Shown piece after piece: positions 1 through 10,430 of a stretch of 64,000 nt of DNA (within the stretch, counting starts at the first letter, position 1; every line of letters begins with the position of its first letter). The notes beneath the pieces were generated by a model, which made no database searches, was not told where the DNA came from, and worked only from the letters and a program-made list of their open reading frames with translations. This DNA comes from Enoplosus armatus (Eukaryota > Chordata > Actinopteri > Centrarchiformes > Enoplosidae), in contig NC_092197.1 of NCBI RefSeq assembly GCF_043641665.1, forward strand, positions 19,976,857-20,040,856, in the 5' to 3' direction. Made by a program: the position numbers and the translations under genes.

Positions 1-862
1 GTTACTTGGGAAGTTGCACATTAGCCTATGAGGACACTTTCAAAAAGTTCATGTACACCTGACCTGTTCCTTTCTGACAGAAAAGGCAGGACTTTTCTCA
101 CCCAGGAGACTGCCGTTCGTGTCCCATGTGAAACCAAAAGTCACCGTTGACATAAACCATGATCTTTTCCTTAACCTAACCTAGTAGTTTTGGTGCCTAA
201 ACCTAACCAAACCGCAACTGTTTCACAACGTTAACCATGTGTTTGAAAGGCTTTCTGGCAGAAAGGCCTATTAATGTTTGACGCATTTATAAGGTCCTTT
301 AAGTCAAATTTATGATTTTTTTTTTATCTGCTAGGAAAATGTTAAAGATAAGGGGTATTTCTTGGAGGGAGGTTCAAAAGATGCGTGACGCAATGAAGTC
401 ATGCTTTCAACCTCATTTTTTTTTTTCTTCCCCTCCTGTGGTAATGGGTCGATGTTACAGGGACAAACAGTTAATATTAAAATACTAATTTCATTATTCT
501 GTTATATCCTTGAATATCAATCAATTTAGTGTTTATAAAAACGTCACTTTATTTTGGAAGGATATATTGCAAACAGAAATGTGACATTTAAAAAAAAAAA
601 AGCGTAGAATAAAACATACAGGTTTTTTGTAATTACCCTGAGAGGCTCCATATAAGAGATAAGGTGATATTAATACACTGCCTTTTTTATATCCTTTCAT
701 ATTCTGTTATTCATTTAGGTTATTAGGCCTGATGATATTATGTTGTGTGTTTGCGTTTATTAGGATGTAAAGGTTTGATTTTGTATTATGGTCTGCTCTA
801 GTTTGACCTGATCTGGTACGGACAGGTTTTACATTGTATAGCATCCTCTCTAACGCTCGTAG
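1..862. other. dennd1a upstream intron, no exon seen
   Basis: No DENN-like coding segment was found here. The stretch holds A/T runs and, at about 90-260, a dispersed repeat (see separate entry). It is inferred to be intronic because the exon at 863 begins with an acceptor site in mid-protein. Confidence 0.6.
90..260. repeat. dispersed repeat with CCTAACC motifs
   Basis: The core contains cctaacctagtag, gcctaaacctaaccaaac and ctgtttcacaacgttaacca. This wording recurs in many percomorph genomes in my memory. Boundaries are approximate and no second full copy is in the window. Confidence 0.4.
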
Positions 863-964
863 AAAGTCCGAGGGATGGCTCTGGATGATGTGGTGGTCCT
901 GAACGTGGACACAAACACCCTGGAAACCCCCTACGATGACCTGCAAAGCCTGCCCAATGATGTG
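863..964 (+). CDS. dennd1a: dennd1a exon (first in window), end of cDENN region
   Basis: The acceptor is ctcgtag and the donor gtgagg. The 34 codons start in phase 0 with KVRG and end LQSLPNDVV. The internal ATG at 875 follows KVRG in the human protein too, so it is not taken as the start codon. Confidence 0.92.
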
Positions 965-1460
965 GTGAGGAACTACTGTACAGTACCGCATGACATGATT
1001 TAGGGAAGAAAATAAAAGTCCACCTTTTCAATACGGATGCAAACATTCACAGAGAGAACTGCGCTCTAATCTTTCAGGTTTCATCTTTAAAAAGTCGCTT
1101 GAAGAAGGTTTCAACCACCACCGGGGACGGCGTGGCTCGGGCCTTCCTCAAGAGTCAGGCGGCGCTGTTCGGCAGCTACAGGAACGCTCTGCAGATCGAG
1201 TCGGTCAGTGCATACTGTAGACCCGAGACCTGAAGGATGCAGGGGACAAAGAGAGAGTGATGGAGTTGACATTGATCCTTTTATTTGTCAGTGAATATAA
1301 AAAGGCGAATGTGTTCGAGACAGTTGGTGTGTTTTTTTTTTTTTTCTTGCATTTTTAGGGAGAGCCAATCACATTTAACGAGGAAACCTTTGTGAACCAT
1401 CGCTCCAGTGCCATGAGACAGTTCCTCCAGAATGCCATCCAGCTGCAGCTCTTCAAACAG

Positions 1461-1502
<42 letters not shown>

Positions 1503-4500
1503 GTATTTCACCATTTCTCCTGCACCCTTAACACATGTTCAAACCTGCAGTTCATTGATGGCCGTTTGGACCTGCTGAACTCGGGAGAAGGTTTCAGCGA
1601 CATCTTTGAGGATGAGATCAACATGGGCGAATACGCAGGTGAGTCGGCAGTGGACGCGTTCAGTTTCCTGCGTCGTCTCCTGACTTGGCTTGTCATTGCT
1701 GGCTATAGTAAATACGAGTCAACGGTCTTCTGTCCTGGTCGGTTCACACAAAGTTGGGAACACGCGTCACACATTTAGGAGGAGGTCTTATGACTGGACT
1801 CCACCACAGATATCAGATTTTGAAAAAAAAAGAAAAAAGAACCATCTTTGTAGCAAGGTTACCCACTGAGATAATTAGCTTACAACTAGCTCGATTAGCT
1901 TGCTGTGTGTTGAAGTAAACCAGGTGATTTTTACATGAAGAAATATTGTATTAACGCACGTTTTGAACGGCCTGTCAGACACGATATCGTATTGTTATAA
2001 AGACATATTAAAACACACTATTATAACGGTATGATGACCAGCTGATCCCAGAGCTGTGTGGGAGAACTGATCCAATCATTTTCTGTATGCTGCACCACTG
2101 TCTCAGGTTATATTACCCACTGCAGTGGTTTTTAAGTCAGATTCCATGACTAGATTTCCTAGACCTTCTCAGCTACTACCCAGCATGCCCACTGCTTGGT
2201 GTTTCTTGGTGTTTTTGTCCTTTTTAATTGATGTGACTCCCCCCTTCCACAGGCAGTGACAAGACCTACCACCAGTGGCTGTTCACCGTGAAGGTGAGCA
2301 AGTCTGACTGTTATTAGCACATTACCCGAAAGCAGTGGTTCCCAACCTGGGTCCTGACCCCCATCATGGGTCGCCAAAGCTCTGTGGGGGTTATATATAA
2401 TATAATATAAATATAACAAAAACAACAGCGCGGAACAATTAACTGTACAATGAACCTAAATAGTGTTAATACCTGCGGGGGGGGGGGGGGGGGGGGGCGT
2501 TGTAAGTGTATATACAATGGTAAAATAGGGGTCCCTAAAGGTTGGGAACCACTGCTCTTAAGCAAACATTTCTGTAATTCGTTTTTTTTTTTTTGGAAAT
2601 AGTGATACTGTATGTCTTTCCATCTGTCCGTCCAACACACAAGATGTCTCAACAACTATTGGACAGATTGCCACAAAACTCACTATGGATATGAATGCTC
2701 CCCAGAAGAAAATCCCTAATGACTTCCCCCCGAATGTGAATATGCACGCTCGACAGATTTTGTTTTTTTTCCTGACAGAAAGGAGGCGGGGCTATCCTCA
2801 ACACAGTGAAGACCAAGGCGAACCCGGCCATGAAGACCGTTTACAAGTTTGTAAGCATGCTCCTGGCCTCTGTTGGGAATCAGAAAGTGATCCGTTAGTC
2901 AGGAGCGAGGATGGCAATGATCTTTTCTCTGTTTATGTTTGTCTTGACAGGCTAAAGACCATGCAAAAATGCGCATCAGGGAAGTCAAGAGCCGTCTCAA
3001 GCAGAAGGTATGTAGCTTCACACTGCTTTTTCTTGTAAACACGGTTTCACTGGTGTTTGAATCTTAAGCTGCAACAGTTCTTGATCTCTCCCTCACAAAA
3101 AAAATAACACCTTAAAACACTACCCTGACTTACCTAAACACTACCTTGAACCGAACCCCACCGCCCCAGCCACGGCGAGCGGCCTCCCTCCCCCTCCCCT
3201 CCCCCCTGCGGTGCCACCACTCCTTCCGCCCGTGTCAACCTCCACCTCCCTGTGTCCCCCCTCTGCAGGAGCAGGCAGAAAACGGCTTCTCCACAGCGGG
3301 GTCGGCGGTCATCGACGACAACGACAACTCGGCGGGGTTCCCCCCGTCCGCTGGTGAAGTCAGGAGGGAGGGCCCACTGCGAACCTTGGACGACCACAGG
3401 CCAATCACTGTGCACTTTGGACAGGTGGGGCCGACATGTGTATGAGTGTATGTGTATTTGTGTGTGTGTGTGTGTATATATGTATATGTATGTATGTATA
3501 TATGAGGTGAGGAGGTAGGTTTGCCGAGTAAGTTATGTTTCATGTCATTTTCTTTCACTTCCACAGGCTCGGCCACCAATGCTGCTGAAGAGACCGAGCA
3601 GCAACGTGAGTCTGGAGAGCAGCGTTGACCAGTAAGTCCATTACATACATAATATCCCACTGTCCATGATGCAGCAAAGAAAGGACATTTTACATATTAA
3701 AATGGCCTGAATGCATGAACAGTAGAGGAGTACAACATTACAAGCCAATAAAAGCCTTCTGGACATAACAGATCTTGTGAACCAGTTAGTTATTTATGAG
3801 TGAGCGTCCATTCTTATTTACTTATCCACGTCCTCTCACTTGCAATGTAAATGCATTGTTAATGTTTAACCCCCACCCAGCGGTGCTTTATCATACCATT
3901 CATTTGACCATTATTTTTAGCCCTCTTTTGTTTTGTGGCTTTTATCAAATGGACACACAGCAAACACAGCTCTATTATATCTATACAGCGCTATTACACG
4001 CAACGCAGACAAGGAAGACAATACGATAGGTTTACCCGTGTAAGGCCAGCAAATCTTCTCTCCCAGAGACTAAATGAACAGTAGCAATGGTGACGGTAAC
4101 AACACTTAAGCTCCTGATCGAAGTGATCTACGAAAGGTAGCCGCATTTTATAAACTTAACTTCGACTTCGGTGCAATCGTCGTGCGCATCATTACCGCTC
4201 TCATCCGATCAGATTCTCTGCGGTATTGTGGTTTCCTTTCATTTTTGGGTGTGAAGTCAAACATGTCAAATATTCTACGGAAGACACCGTCTGGTGCCAT
4301 CCCGAGTGCGTTTTCAAGGGAAATCTGTAGTTTAGCTTCATTTTACGTGAGCACGTGTGATTTTTATGTGAGGATTTATATTATCATGTTAGTATGAGAG
4401 TTATGTAAGTTTCAAAATGCGGGCTTTGCAAAGTGTTAGAAAAAAGCAGAAGTAGCCCACATTAGAGTGACATTCTTCACTACAGTTGAAAGATAACATA

Positions 4501-7470
4501 ATGAGCAGTATTGACTGTGCTGCAGCTACAGTGTTTGGATTTCTTTCCGTAATTAAACTGATTTTGTCCGTTTGTTTGTGTTTTCAGCTAACTGCACAGC
4601 TTCCTTTTTTTTTTTTTAGGCTCATTCAAATGCATAAATCATATAATGCTTGTTATTGTAGCGTGCCAATCCTAACACACTGCATGTTAGTATAAATCCA
4701 AACTGATACCGATGATAGATTACTAATCCTCAATCGTCCTTTTCTCAATGTTTCCGCTGCTCTTCCTCTTTTAGTGGACTTCATTAACATGTCTGTAATG
4801 AGCTGTGAATTCCCTTGTCCTCTTCCTTCTTCTCGCCGTAGCTCTATCCGTCCCACTCGCCACTACACCGTCTTTCTCTCCGAGGACTCATCGGGAGACG
4901 AGCTCCAGTACGACGACGACTCCATCTCCGGCTTTCCCGACAGCTTTCTCTTCTCCGTTCCTTTCGAGTGGTCGCCTCTGTACGCATTCCTCTCTCTGCT
5001 TTGGCTTCGGCACTATTCACTGATTTTAACAGGCCTTTCTCAGCTCAACTCGAAATGTGGCTCCCTCTCACGCTCACTGTACAGGAACATCCTGGGGATT
5101 AGGTTTTGATAAGAGGGTTAAGAGCAGAATTCTGATTTACACAAGGCACTGGTGGATTAGGGGCTGAGAGTTGACCATGCATGCGTGTTTGTGATAGAGG
5201 TCTTCATCGGGCAAAAACCCCAAAACCCGACCCCAATCTCTCAGTTTTGTATCAAGGCAAGTTGAAGTCCTTTTTACACACTTTTTCTAACCCGCAAAGA
5301 AAAGAAGTGTCTCATCGGCGTAAAACAAAAACTCTCATTGTCAACTAATCCCATGAAAAGATCAAAACCAGCAATCCCCCCCACCCCTTTGGGAACCATT
5401 TAGGTTGAAAATTGGGAACCGTTAAGGTATTTGACTCAAAATAAACTACAGTGCCCATGTTCATCATAAGGAAGAAATGATGGATTTCATGGGACTTGAT
5501 CATAAAGTGCATCTTTATTAGGGATAGATACATTTACAGGCTGGGTACAGTGTTTTGACCCATGAAGAGTGTGTGAGGGACCTTAAATAACCACCGCCGT
5601 CTCCCCGCAGGCCGCAGCCGTACCGCTCCCTGAAGGAGGTTGAGCTGATAGAAGGGGACGACACCGGTTTCGGGGCAGAAAGCCACACCGCCCCCCCCAG
5701 CCCAGTTAACGAGAAGTTCTCCAACGTCAACCTGCTGGGCGACATCTTCGGCTGCCAGGACGAGCCCGACAGCCAGCCCATTACCTTGGCGAAAAGCCTC
5801 GAGGACCTGAGGACTCCCAAAGACGCCGAGGAGCTACAAGCCAAGTTCACCTACCAGGTTAGAGGTCCAAATGCTCTGCGCTGTGTCACAAAACCACAAC
5901 ATTTGGTTCAGATGGACTAAAAGCCGCTTTTGTTATGGACCAGAGCGAAATACCTCGTCAACAAATACTCTTGCTTAATGATGATATTCACTGTCTAGCA
6001 TCTTCTTGTAAAAGCGTCAGTACTTTGCAGCTTTTTTTTTTTGCTAACTGCTGTTTGTTCGCTAACTAGCATGCGGGTCTCCCAGCCTTGATCATCCGAT
6101 GAGAGCTCAACGTAGAGGAGCGGTGCGTTTGAGTGCCGTCCCGTAGCTAAAACTGTCGGCAGAATCATTTGAGCCCTTGATTAATTATTTGTGTTCCCTG
6201 TTGACATCACAGCGTGTGAATGCAAAGCTATGTGGCAGCTGGTTCTGTCGTCAGACCTTCACTTCAGCACATGAACGCACCACCAGGAAGGAGTCACAGA
6301 TCGCTCTGCCATTCTAACACTATTAAAATCAAGTAACTGTAATGAAAACCAGCACGGATGTATGTTCCATTAGTGTCTAATGGTCTGAATTATTTCTTAT
6401 GTCTGCAGCGGATGGACCTGAGTGTCGGCGAACACTCGCGAACACTTCCAGGCCTCAAGCTCTCCAACCCTTACAACAAGCTGTGGAGTATAGGGCAGGA
6501 TGAAACCGCCTTGCCCGTTTGCGTGCCTCCCGCCTGCGATAGACTGGCGCCGGTCCAACTTCCTGCGCAGACGGAGGCCCACTCTCCGAGCCACGAGAGC
6601 TCCGGCCCGGGCCCCGACCCTTTGGACCCTTCTGTCCCCGGGAACATCACCATTCCACGTCCCCACGGAAGGAAGACGCCCGAGCTTGGTAACGTCCTAG
6701 CACCCCCCGTGGCCCAGTCGCGCTCTAAACCAGCAGGGGCTGGCGAAGGAGGGACTACATCAGGTGGACAAGAGTTTAGGCAAGCCCTGAGCATGACCAC
6801 AGATGGAGACCTGCTGAAGGCCGCCAAGGACAGCATAGATCTGATAAGCCTTCTAGACCCTCTTAACAGCTCAGCGGCAACCAGTTCCACTTCATTGTGT
6901 GACGGGGCTGATATTGGTGTGTCGTCATCTTCTTGCAAACCAACACTACCACCAAGGTCTTACCCACAGGGCTTGCCTCCTTTCCCACTACATACTCACA
7001 TATCACTCAACCCTTTTGCCCAGTCCCTGCAGCACACCTCCCCTCAAATGCATTACTCGCCAACTGTAAGTGGGAATCCCTTCAGTGCGGTCTACGGGCC
7101 TCCACCGGGGACTTACTTACACACTCCACCCCACCCACAGTCCTTTTCTACACTACCGGGGCTCTACAGACAGCATTCGCCAGGCAGCTCAACCCTGCCG
7201 CCCAGCTACGGACTGCTCCAGTCAGCCTACCCCTCCTCCGTCACCTCCCTGCCTCAGTCCTCAGCCAGCAATCACGCTCTTTCCAGCCTGGCGGACTCCA
7301 CGTCTGTCCCCAGCACAGCCATGAACCAGCTGGCAAAGCCGCTTCGTGCTGAGGGAGACAGCCAGAAGACTCAGGATCCCTTCGGGGATCTGCTGACTAT
7401 GGCCAAGCCAGCTACACCCCCAAAAAAGAAGGTGGAGGACCTTCGGAGGAGGTGGGAAACATTTGACTAA
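863..7470 (+). CDS. dennd1a: DENN domain-containing protein 1A (connecdenn 1), C-terminal part, 5' end outside window
   Basis: This gene encodes a guanine-nucleotide exchange factor for Rab35 that acts at clathrin-coated and recycling endosomal membranes (family knowledge). Coding exons are 863-964, 1078-1203, 1359-1460, 1551-1638, 2253-2293, 2779-2850, 2951-3007, 3269-3424, 3567-3631, optional 4842-4970, 5611-5857 and 6409-7470, all with AG/GT borders and matching phases. They give 705 residues without the optional exon and 748 with it. Landmarks matching remembered human DENND1A are [17 protein letters not shown] at the end of the cDENN domain, the dDENN segment ([24 protein letters not shown]), [22 protein letters not shown], a clathrin-box-like LISLLDPL, a DPF motif near the end and the terminal RRRWETFD. 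The uDENN domain and most of the cDENN domain must lie left of the window. The Pro/Ser-rich tail is one large last exon. DENND1A rather than 1B or 1C is chosen from the tail motifs and the crb2 neighbour. Confidence 0.93.
1078..1203 (+). CDS. dennd1a: dennd1a exon, cDENN/dDENN linker
   Basis: The acceptor is ctttcag and the donor gtcagt; 42 codons, phase 0 to 0. It encodes [20 protein letters not shown] and then the [17 protein letters not shown] segment, which is nearly identical to remembered human DENND1A. Confidence 0.93.
1359..1460 (+). CDS. dennd1a: dennd1a exon, dDENN start
   Basis: The acceptor is atttttag and the donor gtacac; 34 codons. It encodes [15 protein letters not shown] and then [16 protein letters not shown] (CA)n microsatellite begins two bases into the next intron, directly after the donor GT. 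Confidence 0.93.
1463..1500. repeat. (AC)19 microsatellite
   Basis: A perfect dinucleotide run starting immediately after the GT donor of the dennd1a exon at 1359-1460. Confidence 0.97.
1551..1638 (+). CDS. dennd1a: dennd1a exon, dDENN
   Basis: The acceptor is aacctgcag and the donor gtgagt; 88 nt ending in phase 1. It encodes [19 protein letters not shown] followed by [10 protein letters not shown], diagnostic of the DENND1 dDENN domain. Confidence 0.94.
2253..2293 (+). CDS. dennd1a: dennd1a small exon
   Basis: A 41-nt exon between cttccacag and gtgagc. The split glycine codon is completed and it reads [13 protein letters not shown], matching the human SDKLYHQWLSTVR stretch. Confidence 0.92.
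2333..2554. mobile_element. hAT-like non-autonomous DNA transposon (MITE), 222 bp
   Basis: Both ends carry a perfect 16-bp terminal inverted repeat: CAGTGGTTCCCAACCT at 2333-2348 and its reverse complement at 2539-2554. The CAGTGGTTCNCAACC terminus is a well-known vertebrate hAT/Charlie-type end. Flanking 8-mers cccgaaag and ctcttaag agree at 5 of 8 positions, consistent with a decayed 8-bp target duplication. The centre has a 21-nt G run and no transposase. It lies in the intron between the dennd1a exons at 2293 and 2779. Confidence 0.78.
2640..2745. repeat. fragment of abundant teleost dispersed repeat (family A)
   Basis: Contains gtctcaacaactattggaca and ccctaatgacttc. The full family, as I recall it, contains phrases such as 'tctcaacaactattggatgg' and 'aatgactttggtgatcccctgac'. 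The best copy in this window is at 21310-21790. Confidence 0.55.
2779..2850 (+). CDS. dennd1a: dennd1a exon
   Basis: The acceptor is cctgacag and the donor gtaagc; 24 codons. It encodes [20 protein letters not shown] and then VYKF, a very conserved block. Confidence 0.93.
2951..3007 (+). CDS. dennd1a: dennd1a exon
   Basis: The acceptor is cttgacag and the donor gtatgt; 19 codons encoding [19 protein letters not shown], the basic helix that follows the DENN module. Confidence 0.93.
3269..3424 (+). CDS. dennd1a: dennd1a exon
   Basis: The acceptor is ctctgcag and the donor gtgggg; 52 codons starting [11 protein letters not shown] and ending in the conserved [11 protein letters not shown]. The middle ([10 protein letters not shown]) is variable relative to mammals. 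Confidence 0.9.
3567..3631 (+). CDS. dennd1a: dennd1a exon before the optional cassette
   Basis: The acceptor is ttccacag and the donor gtaagt; 65 nt encoding [20 protein letters not shown], then D and the first two bases of the next codon. It ends in phase 2, so it can join either the cassette at 4842 or the exon at 5611 without a frame change. Confidence 0.88.
3632..5610. other. dennd1a intron hosting the cassette exon
   Basis: Apart from the cassette at 4842-4970, this 2-kb interval shows no coding similarity that I recognise. Some short open frames are present but lack homology. Confidence 0.5.
4842..4970 (+). CDS. dennd1a: dennd1a conserved cassette (alternative) exon
   Basis: A 129-nt exon with acceptor tctcgccgtag and a weak donor gtcgcc. 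It starts and ends in phase 2, so inclusion adds 43 residues in frame. The product contains [20 protein letters not shown] and ends [10 protein letters not shown] recall a human DENND1A segment, [15 protein letters not shown] to FSAPFEW, at this place just before PQPYR. The last Trp codon is completed by the G that opens the exon at 5611. Homology plus frame symmetry support a real, probably alternatively spliced exon. Confidence 0.82.
5611..5857 (+). CDS. dennd1a: dennd1a exon
   Basis: The acceptor is ctccccgcag and the donor gttaga; 247 nt. It opens [20 protein letters not shown] and contains NLLGDIFG and [12 protein letters not shown]. The LEDLR block matches human [12 protein letters not shown]. 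Confidence 0.91.
6409..7470 (+). CDS. dennd1a: dennd1a terminal exon, clathrin/AP-2 binding tail
   Basis: The acceptor is atgtctgcag; 353 codons and stop TAA at 7468-7470. This is a Pro/Ser/Thr-rich disordered tail. It contains [38 protein letters not shown] (clathrin-box-like, compare human LLALLDPL), DPFGDLL (a DPF motif of the AP-2 ear-binding type) and ends [10 protein letters not shown]. Confidence 0.93.
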   Translation, partial: RMDLSVGEHSRTLPGLKLSNPYNKLWSIGQDETALPVCVPPACDRLAPVQLPAQTEAHSPSHESSGPGPDPLDPSVPGNITIPRPHGRKTPELGNVLAPPVAQSRSKPAGAGEGGTTSGGQEFRQALSMTTDGDLLKAAKDSIDLISLLDPLNSSAATSSTSLCDGADIGVSSSSCKPTLPPRSYPQGLPPFPLHTHISLNPFAQSLQHTSPQMHYSPTVSGNPFSAVYGPPPGTYLHTPPHPQSFSTLPGLYRQHSPGSSTLPPSYGLLQSAYPSSVTSLPQSSASNHALSSLADSTSVPSTAMNQLAKPLRAEGDSQKTQDPFGDLLTMAKPATPPKKKVEDLRRRWETFD

Positions 7471-7594
7471 AACCTGTGCATAGGTACTGAGGTCCTCTGT
7501 CGCTACCCAAACATCCCTCTCTGCTGTATCAGGACCTTCTGTCGCAGTTGATACCACATTACACTCTGCTTACGCAACTCACACATTGTGGAAG

Positions 7595-7600
7595 AATAAA
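7595..7600 (+). promoter_or_regulatory. candidate dennd1a polyadenylation signal
   Basis: AATAAA lies 125 nt after the dennd1a stop codon and is the first canonical hexamer downstream. The 3' end itself cannot be seen, and longer 3' UTRs are possible. Confidence 0.5.
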
Positions 7601-7744
7601 CTGAGACGAAAGACAAATGGGAAAATAAGAGTCTGTCTGTGGGCTAGCAAATTCTGAACACAAATGACAAGCTAGTAATCACTAGCAGAGACCGCAAATA
7701 TAACATTTATAGGCATTGTTAGCTAGCTAGGCGCTGTAGGCCTA

Positions 7745-8013
7745 TACACTGTATACAAAGATGGCCGACGCGTCTCCACTTCACTCCCACTGTTCAGGAA
7801 TGAAGCTAAACGCTCCCGGATGCAGCAGCTGCCTTCTTGCGCTTGGTGACGCCTACCTAAAATGACAGAAACCATCTTTGGGGGAAAAATGTATTTATGG
7901 GGAGGGGCGGGGCTTATGACCTATGTACTGCAGCCAGCCACCAGGGGGCGATCGAGACGTTTTGGCTCCACTTTCAGGAAGGCGTCAGGTCGTCCATCTT
8001 TATACACAGTGTA
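7745..8013. mobile_element. MITE-like element with 25-bp imperfect terminal inverted repeats
   Basis: The left end (7745-7769) begins TACACTGTATACAAAGATGG. The reverse complement of the right end (7989-8013) begins TACACTGTGTATAAAGATGG. The two 25-mers agree at 22 positions. Inside is ggggcggggcttatgaccta, then ccagccaccagggggcgatc, a core shared with the copies at 23270-23590 and 62880-63185. No transposase frame is present and no clear target duplication is seen. Confidence 0.68.
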
Positions 8014-8244
8014 CGCTGCAAACAGATGCGTCAGTTGTTCTTCCTCTATTGCATTTCTGACAGTGTAGTTGCTCCAGGTGTATTTGCTGCCCACCGGTGG
8101 TTGATACAGGCGCCATTACCACCAGTAACTCCAAATCAACCAGGACTAAAATCTCGACTATGACGTGGTTTTCTTCTAACATATGGAGTGCAGTCGTTGC
8201 AAATCAGAGATGGCATGTGATTTACCGCTACAGAAGGTCCTGAT

Positions 8245-8246
<2 letters not shown>

Positions 8247-8304
<58 letters not shown>
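8247..8304. repeat. (AC)29 microsatellite
   Basis: A perfect dinucleotide run in the dennd1a-crb2 spacer. Confidence 0.97.
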
Positions 8305-8306
<2 letters not shown>

Positions 8307-9372
8307 CCCCTCCCCACCACCACCATCAGCTCTGCTGCTGACCAGCGGCGAAAACCCGGAGGAGTGTGTCTGGTGAACAAATTTGAGCATAGGGACTGTG
8401 TCCTCAGTCTTCAACACCAAACTCACCTGTACCTGTCTGAGGACCGTTGGAACGGGGGAATATTTCTGTTGTTTCACCCCCCCCACCCCCCCACCCCGCC
8501 CCCAGCAGGCTTTGCTTCAAAAATGCCAAACGATTCTCAGCCCGTCACTAACAAATTGCTAACACAATTCTTTGCACCCATCTGTCTTTAACGCCACCAC
8601 ATTAGCGTAGTGCTCAGTATAGCCCCGTGTAGATTTGTGACTAAGTAGTGTACCCTCTTTCAGGAAATATCTGTCACACTCACAACAGCACATGTCTTAA
8701 TGACGCCGACGTCGACGATTAGCTCGTATCATTGCTAGTAAGCTAGTCTGCTATAGTTGACGGACATCCTAATGGCATCATGATACTGTAGCTACAAACC
8801 GTGGTGCATCGTCTCAATCATGCAGTTACTTCACCTGTTGATGTTTTTGGTAGCTTCATAGCACAGTGCTTTTTTTTTTTTTTGCTTTTTTTTATTGCAG
8901 TTCACTGGCCTGTCAAAATGTGTTGCCTCCTACTGTTTTTAAAAGAAAACCTGCCTACAACAGACTGCCCCCAAAAATGTTATTAAACATTTTCTGTCTA
9001 ATGGAATATATGGGGACATTGACACTTTATTTTATATTCTGTTTGTTTTTAAATGTTCTTTTTCGCCAATTCTGCTGCTGCTGATGTATGCACTCTGATC
9101 GTGTCCTGCTGTTGGGTTTTGCCTTAGTCGAGTATTACCTTTGTTGATTTGGCTAATGAGTCGACACGTTGTTGATGTCAAGTGTGCGCAGAGAGCAGAA
9201 ATAATGGTTCTCGCAAATTTTGCCACCAGTTTCGATGTCGGCTGTTTTCCGACTTCTCGAACAACAGGAACTGTGTGTTTTGCGCGTTGTCGGCCCTCGC
9301 TGCTTCCCTGGCGATCATGTGTGGTGAATGCCAAAAAGTCCTAAACGATTCAAAGTGCTGTACAAGTCTAGT

Positions 9373-9375
<3 letters not shown>

Positions 9376-9409
<34 letters not shown>
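9376..9409. repeat. (GT)n microsatellite
   Basis: A perfect GT run of about 34 nt in the dennd1a-crb2 spacer. Confidence 0.96.
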
Positions 9410-9411
<2 letters not shown>

Positions 9412-9599
9412 AGATGACACTATTTTTGTTCTAAGACTGATTTAGATGAGTTGTGATTAGTATCCCACTGCACTTGCTTAAAATACAACTATTTCATCAT
9501 AACATGTCAGCTTTCGCTTCATTAAAATTCCACAACCTTGTTCATTTACCCCCCCCCCCCCCTCCAATTTCAATCGTCTGTCAATTGGTCCAGATGCAG

Positions 9600-9870
9600 A
9601 TATCTTGTCCACTGCCTCATATTCACTTGACGTTTCATATGGAAATCCATGGCCCCTGCGGAAAGATCCCCAAGTACTTTCACTTGTAATAAACCCCCTG
9701 TTCTTTCCTCTAGCACCCGCCATCAGACATTTCCACTTGCTCAACACGACACTATACATCAAAAAAGATGATGAATTTGTTGTTCTCAGAGGATGGAACG
9801 TATGTGGGGTTTTTTTTTTTTTTTTGGTGACTCCGACCTTTTCTTTAGCACCATCATCATACCCAAATGT
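9600..9870. repeat. family A dispersed repeat fragment
   Basis: Contains tcctctagcacccgccatc, ttctcagaggatggaacg and tttagcaccatcatcat, matching parts of the 'cctctagcgccaccatcagg' wording of family A. Diverged and interrupted by a T run. Confidence 0.4.
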
Positions 9871-10289
9871 CCAAAATGTACAAAAGAAATATTAAAATCA
9901 ATATCAAATAATTCAAATCCACAACACTTGTCCACAATTTGTCTGGGTTTCTTATAGTTAGTTTGGAGACATTGTCAAACTAAGCTAACCCTGATGGCAG
10001 TGGTTTTTGAGTCAGGGGAGTGCCTGCTCCAAAATGAAGATATTGGTTTTGGCACGTTAATGTATAAAATGTTTCGTGCTCGGATGACCCTATTGACACC
10101 CAGTAGTAGTTTAATTGTGTGGGACAGAAAATAATGTGGGAGGGGTCGCGAGCATTAGCTGCTGGAGCTATCATGGCTAGCATACTCACACACTCTACAA
10201 GTTGAAAATGATATTCCTTTTTTGTCAAAGACTTCATTGACTGTACCCTTAGTCCCTGTCACTACAAGTTTTAAGTTTAATTTTAGCAT

Positions 10290-10430
10290 TTGAATTCGGA
10301 CCGACCGAGACCACTTTAAAGGGAGAGTCTGTCTACTTTCAAGTGAACTCTGGAGCGTTTTTGTGGTGTGAATGCAAAGTGGACTAACCACAGTCTGGGG
10401 TCTGGGGCCCCATTTCCATTTTTCTTTCTA
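10290..10430. repeat. dispersed repeat fragment
   Basis: Contains tcaagtgaactctggagcg, gtttttgtggtgtgaatgca and agtggactaaccacagtc. This wording resembles a common fish repeat whose copies read 'gaactctggtgcggttcg...gtggtgtgaacgca' (memory only). Confidence 0.35.

Noticed and set aside
875..877. ATG at 875 as a dennd1a start codon
   Set aside because: It lies inside an exon with an upstream acceptor and the preceding KVRG is conserved, so the protein continues upstream outside the window.
3134..3660. Long open frames overlapping the dennd1a exons at 3269 and 3567 in other frames
   Set aside because: Shadow frames through Pro-rich coding sequence and a GT microsatellite.
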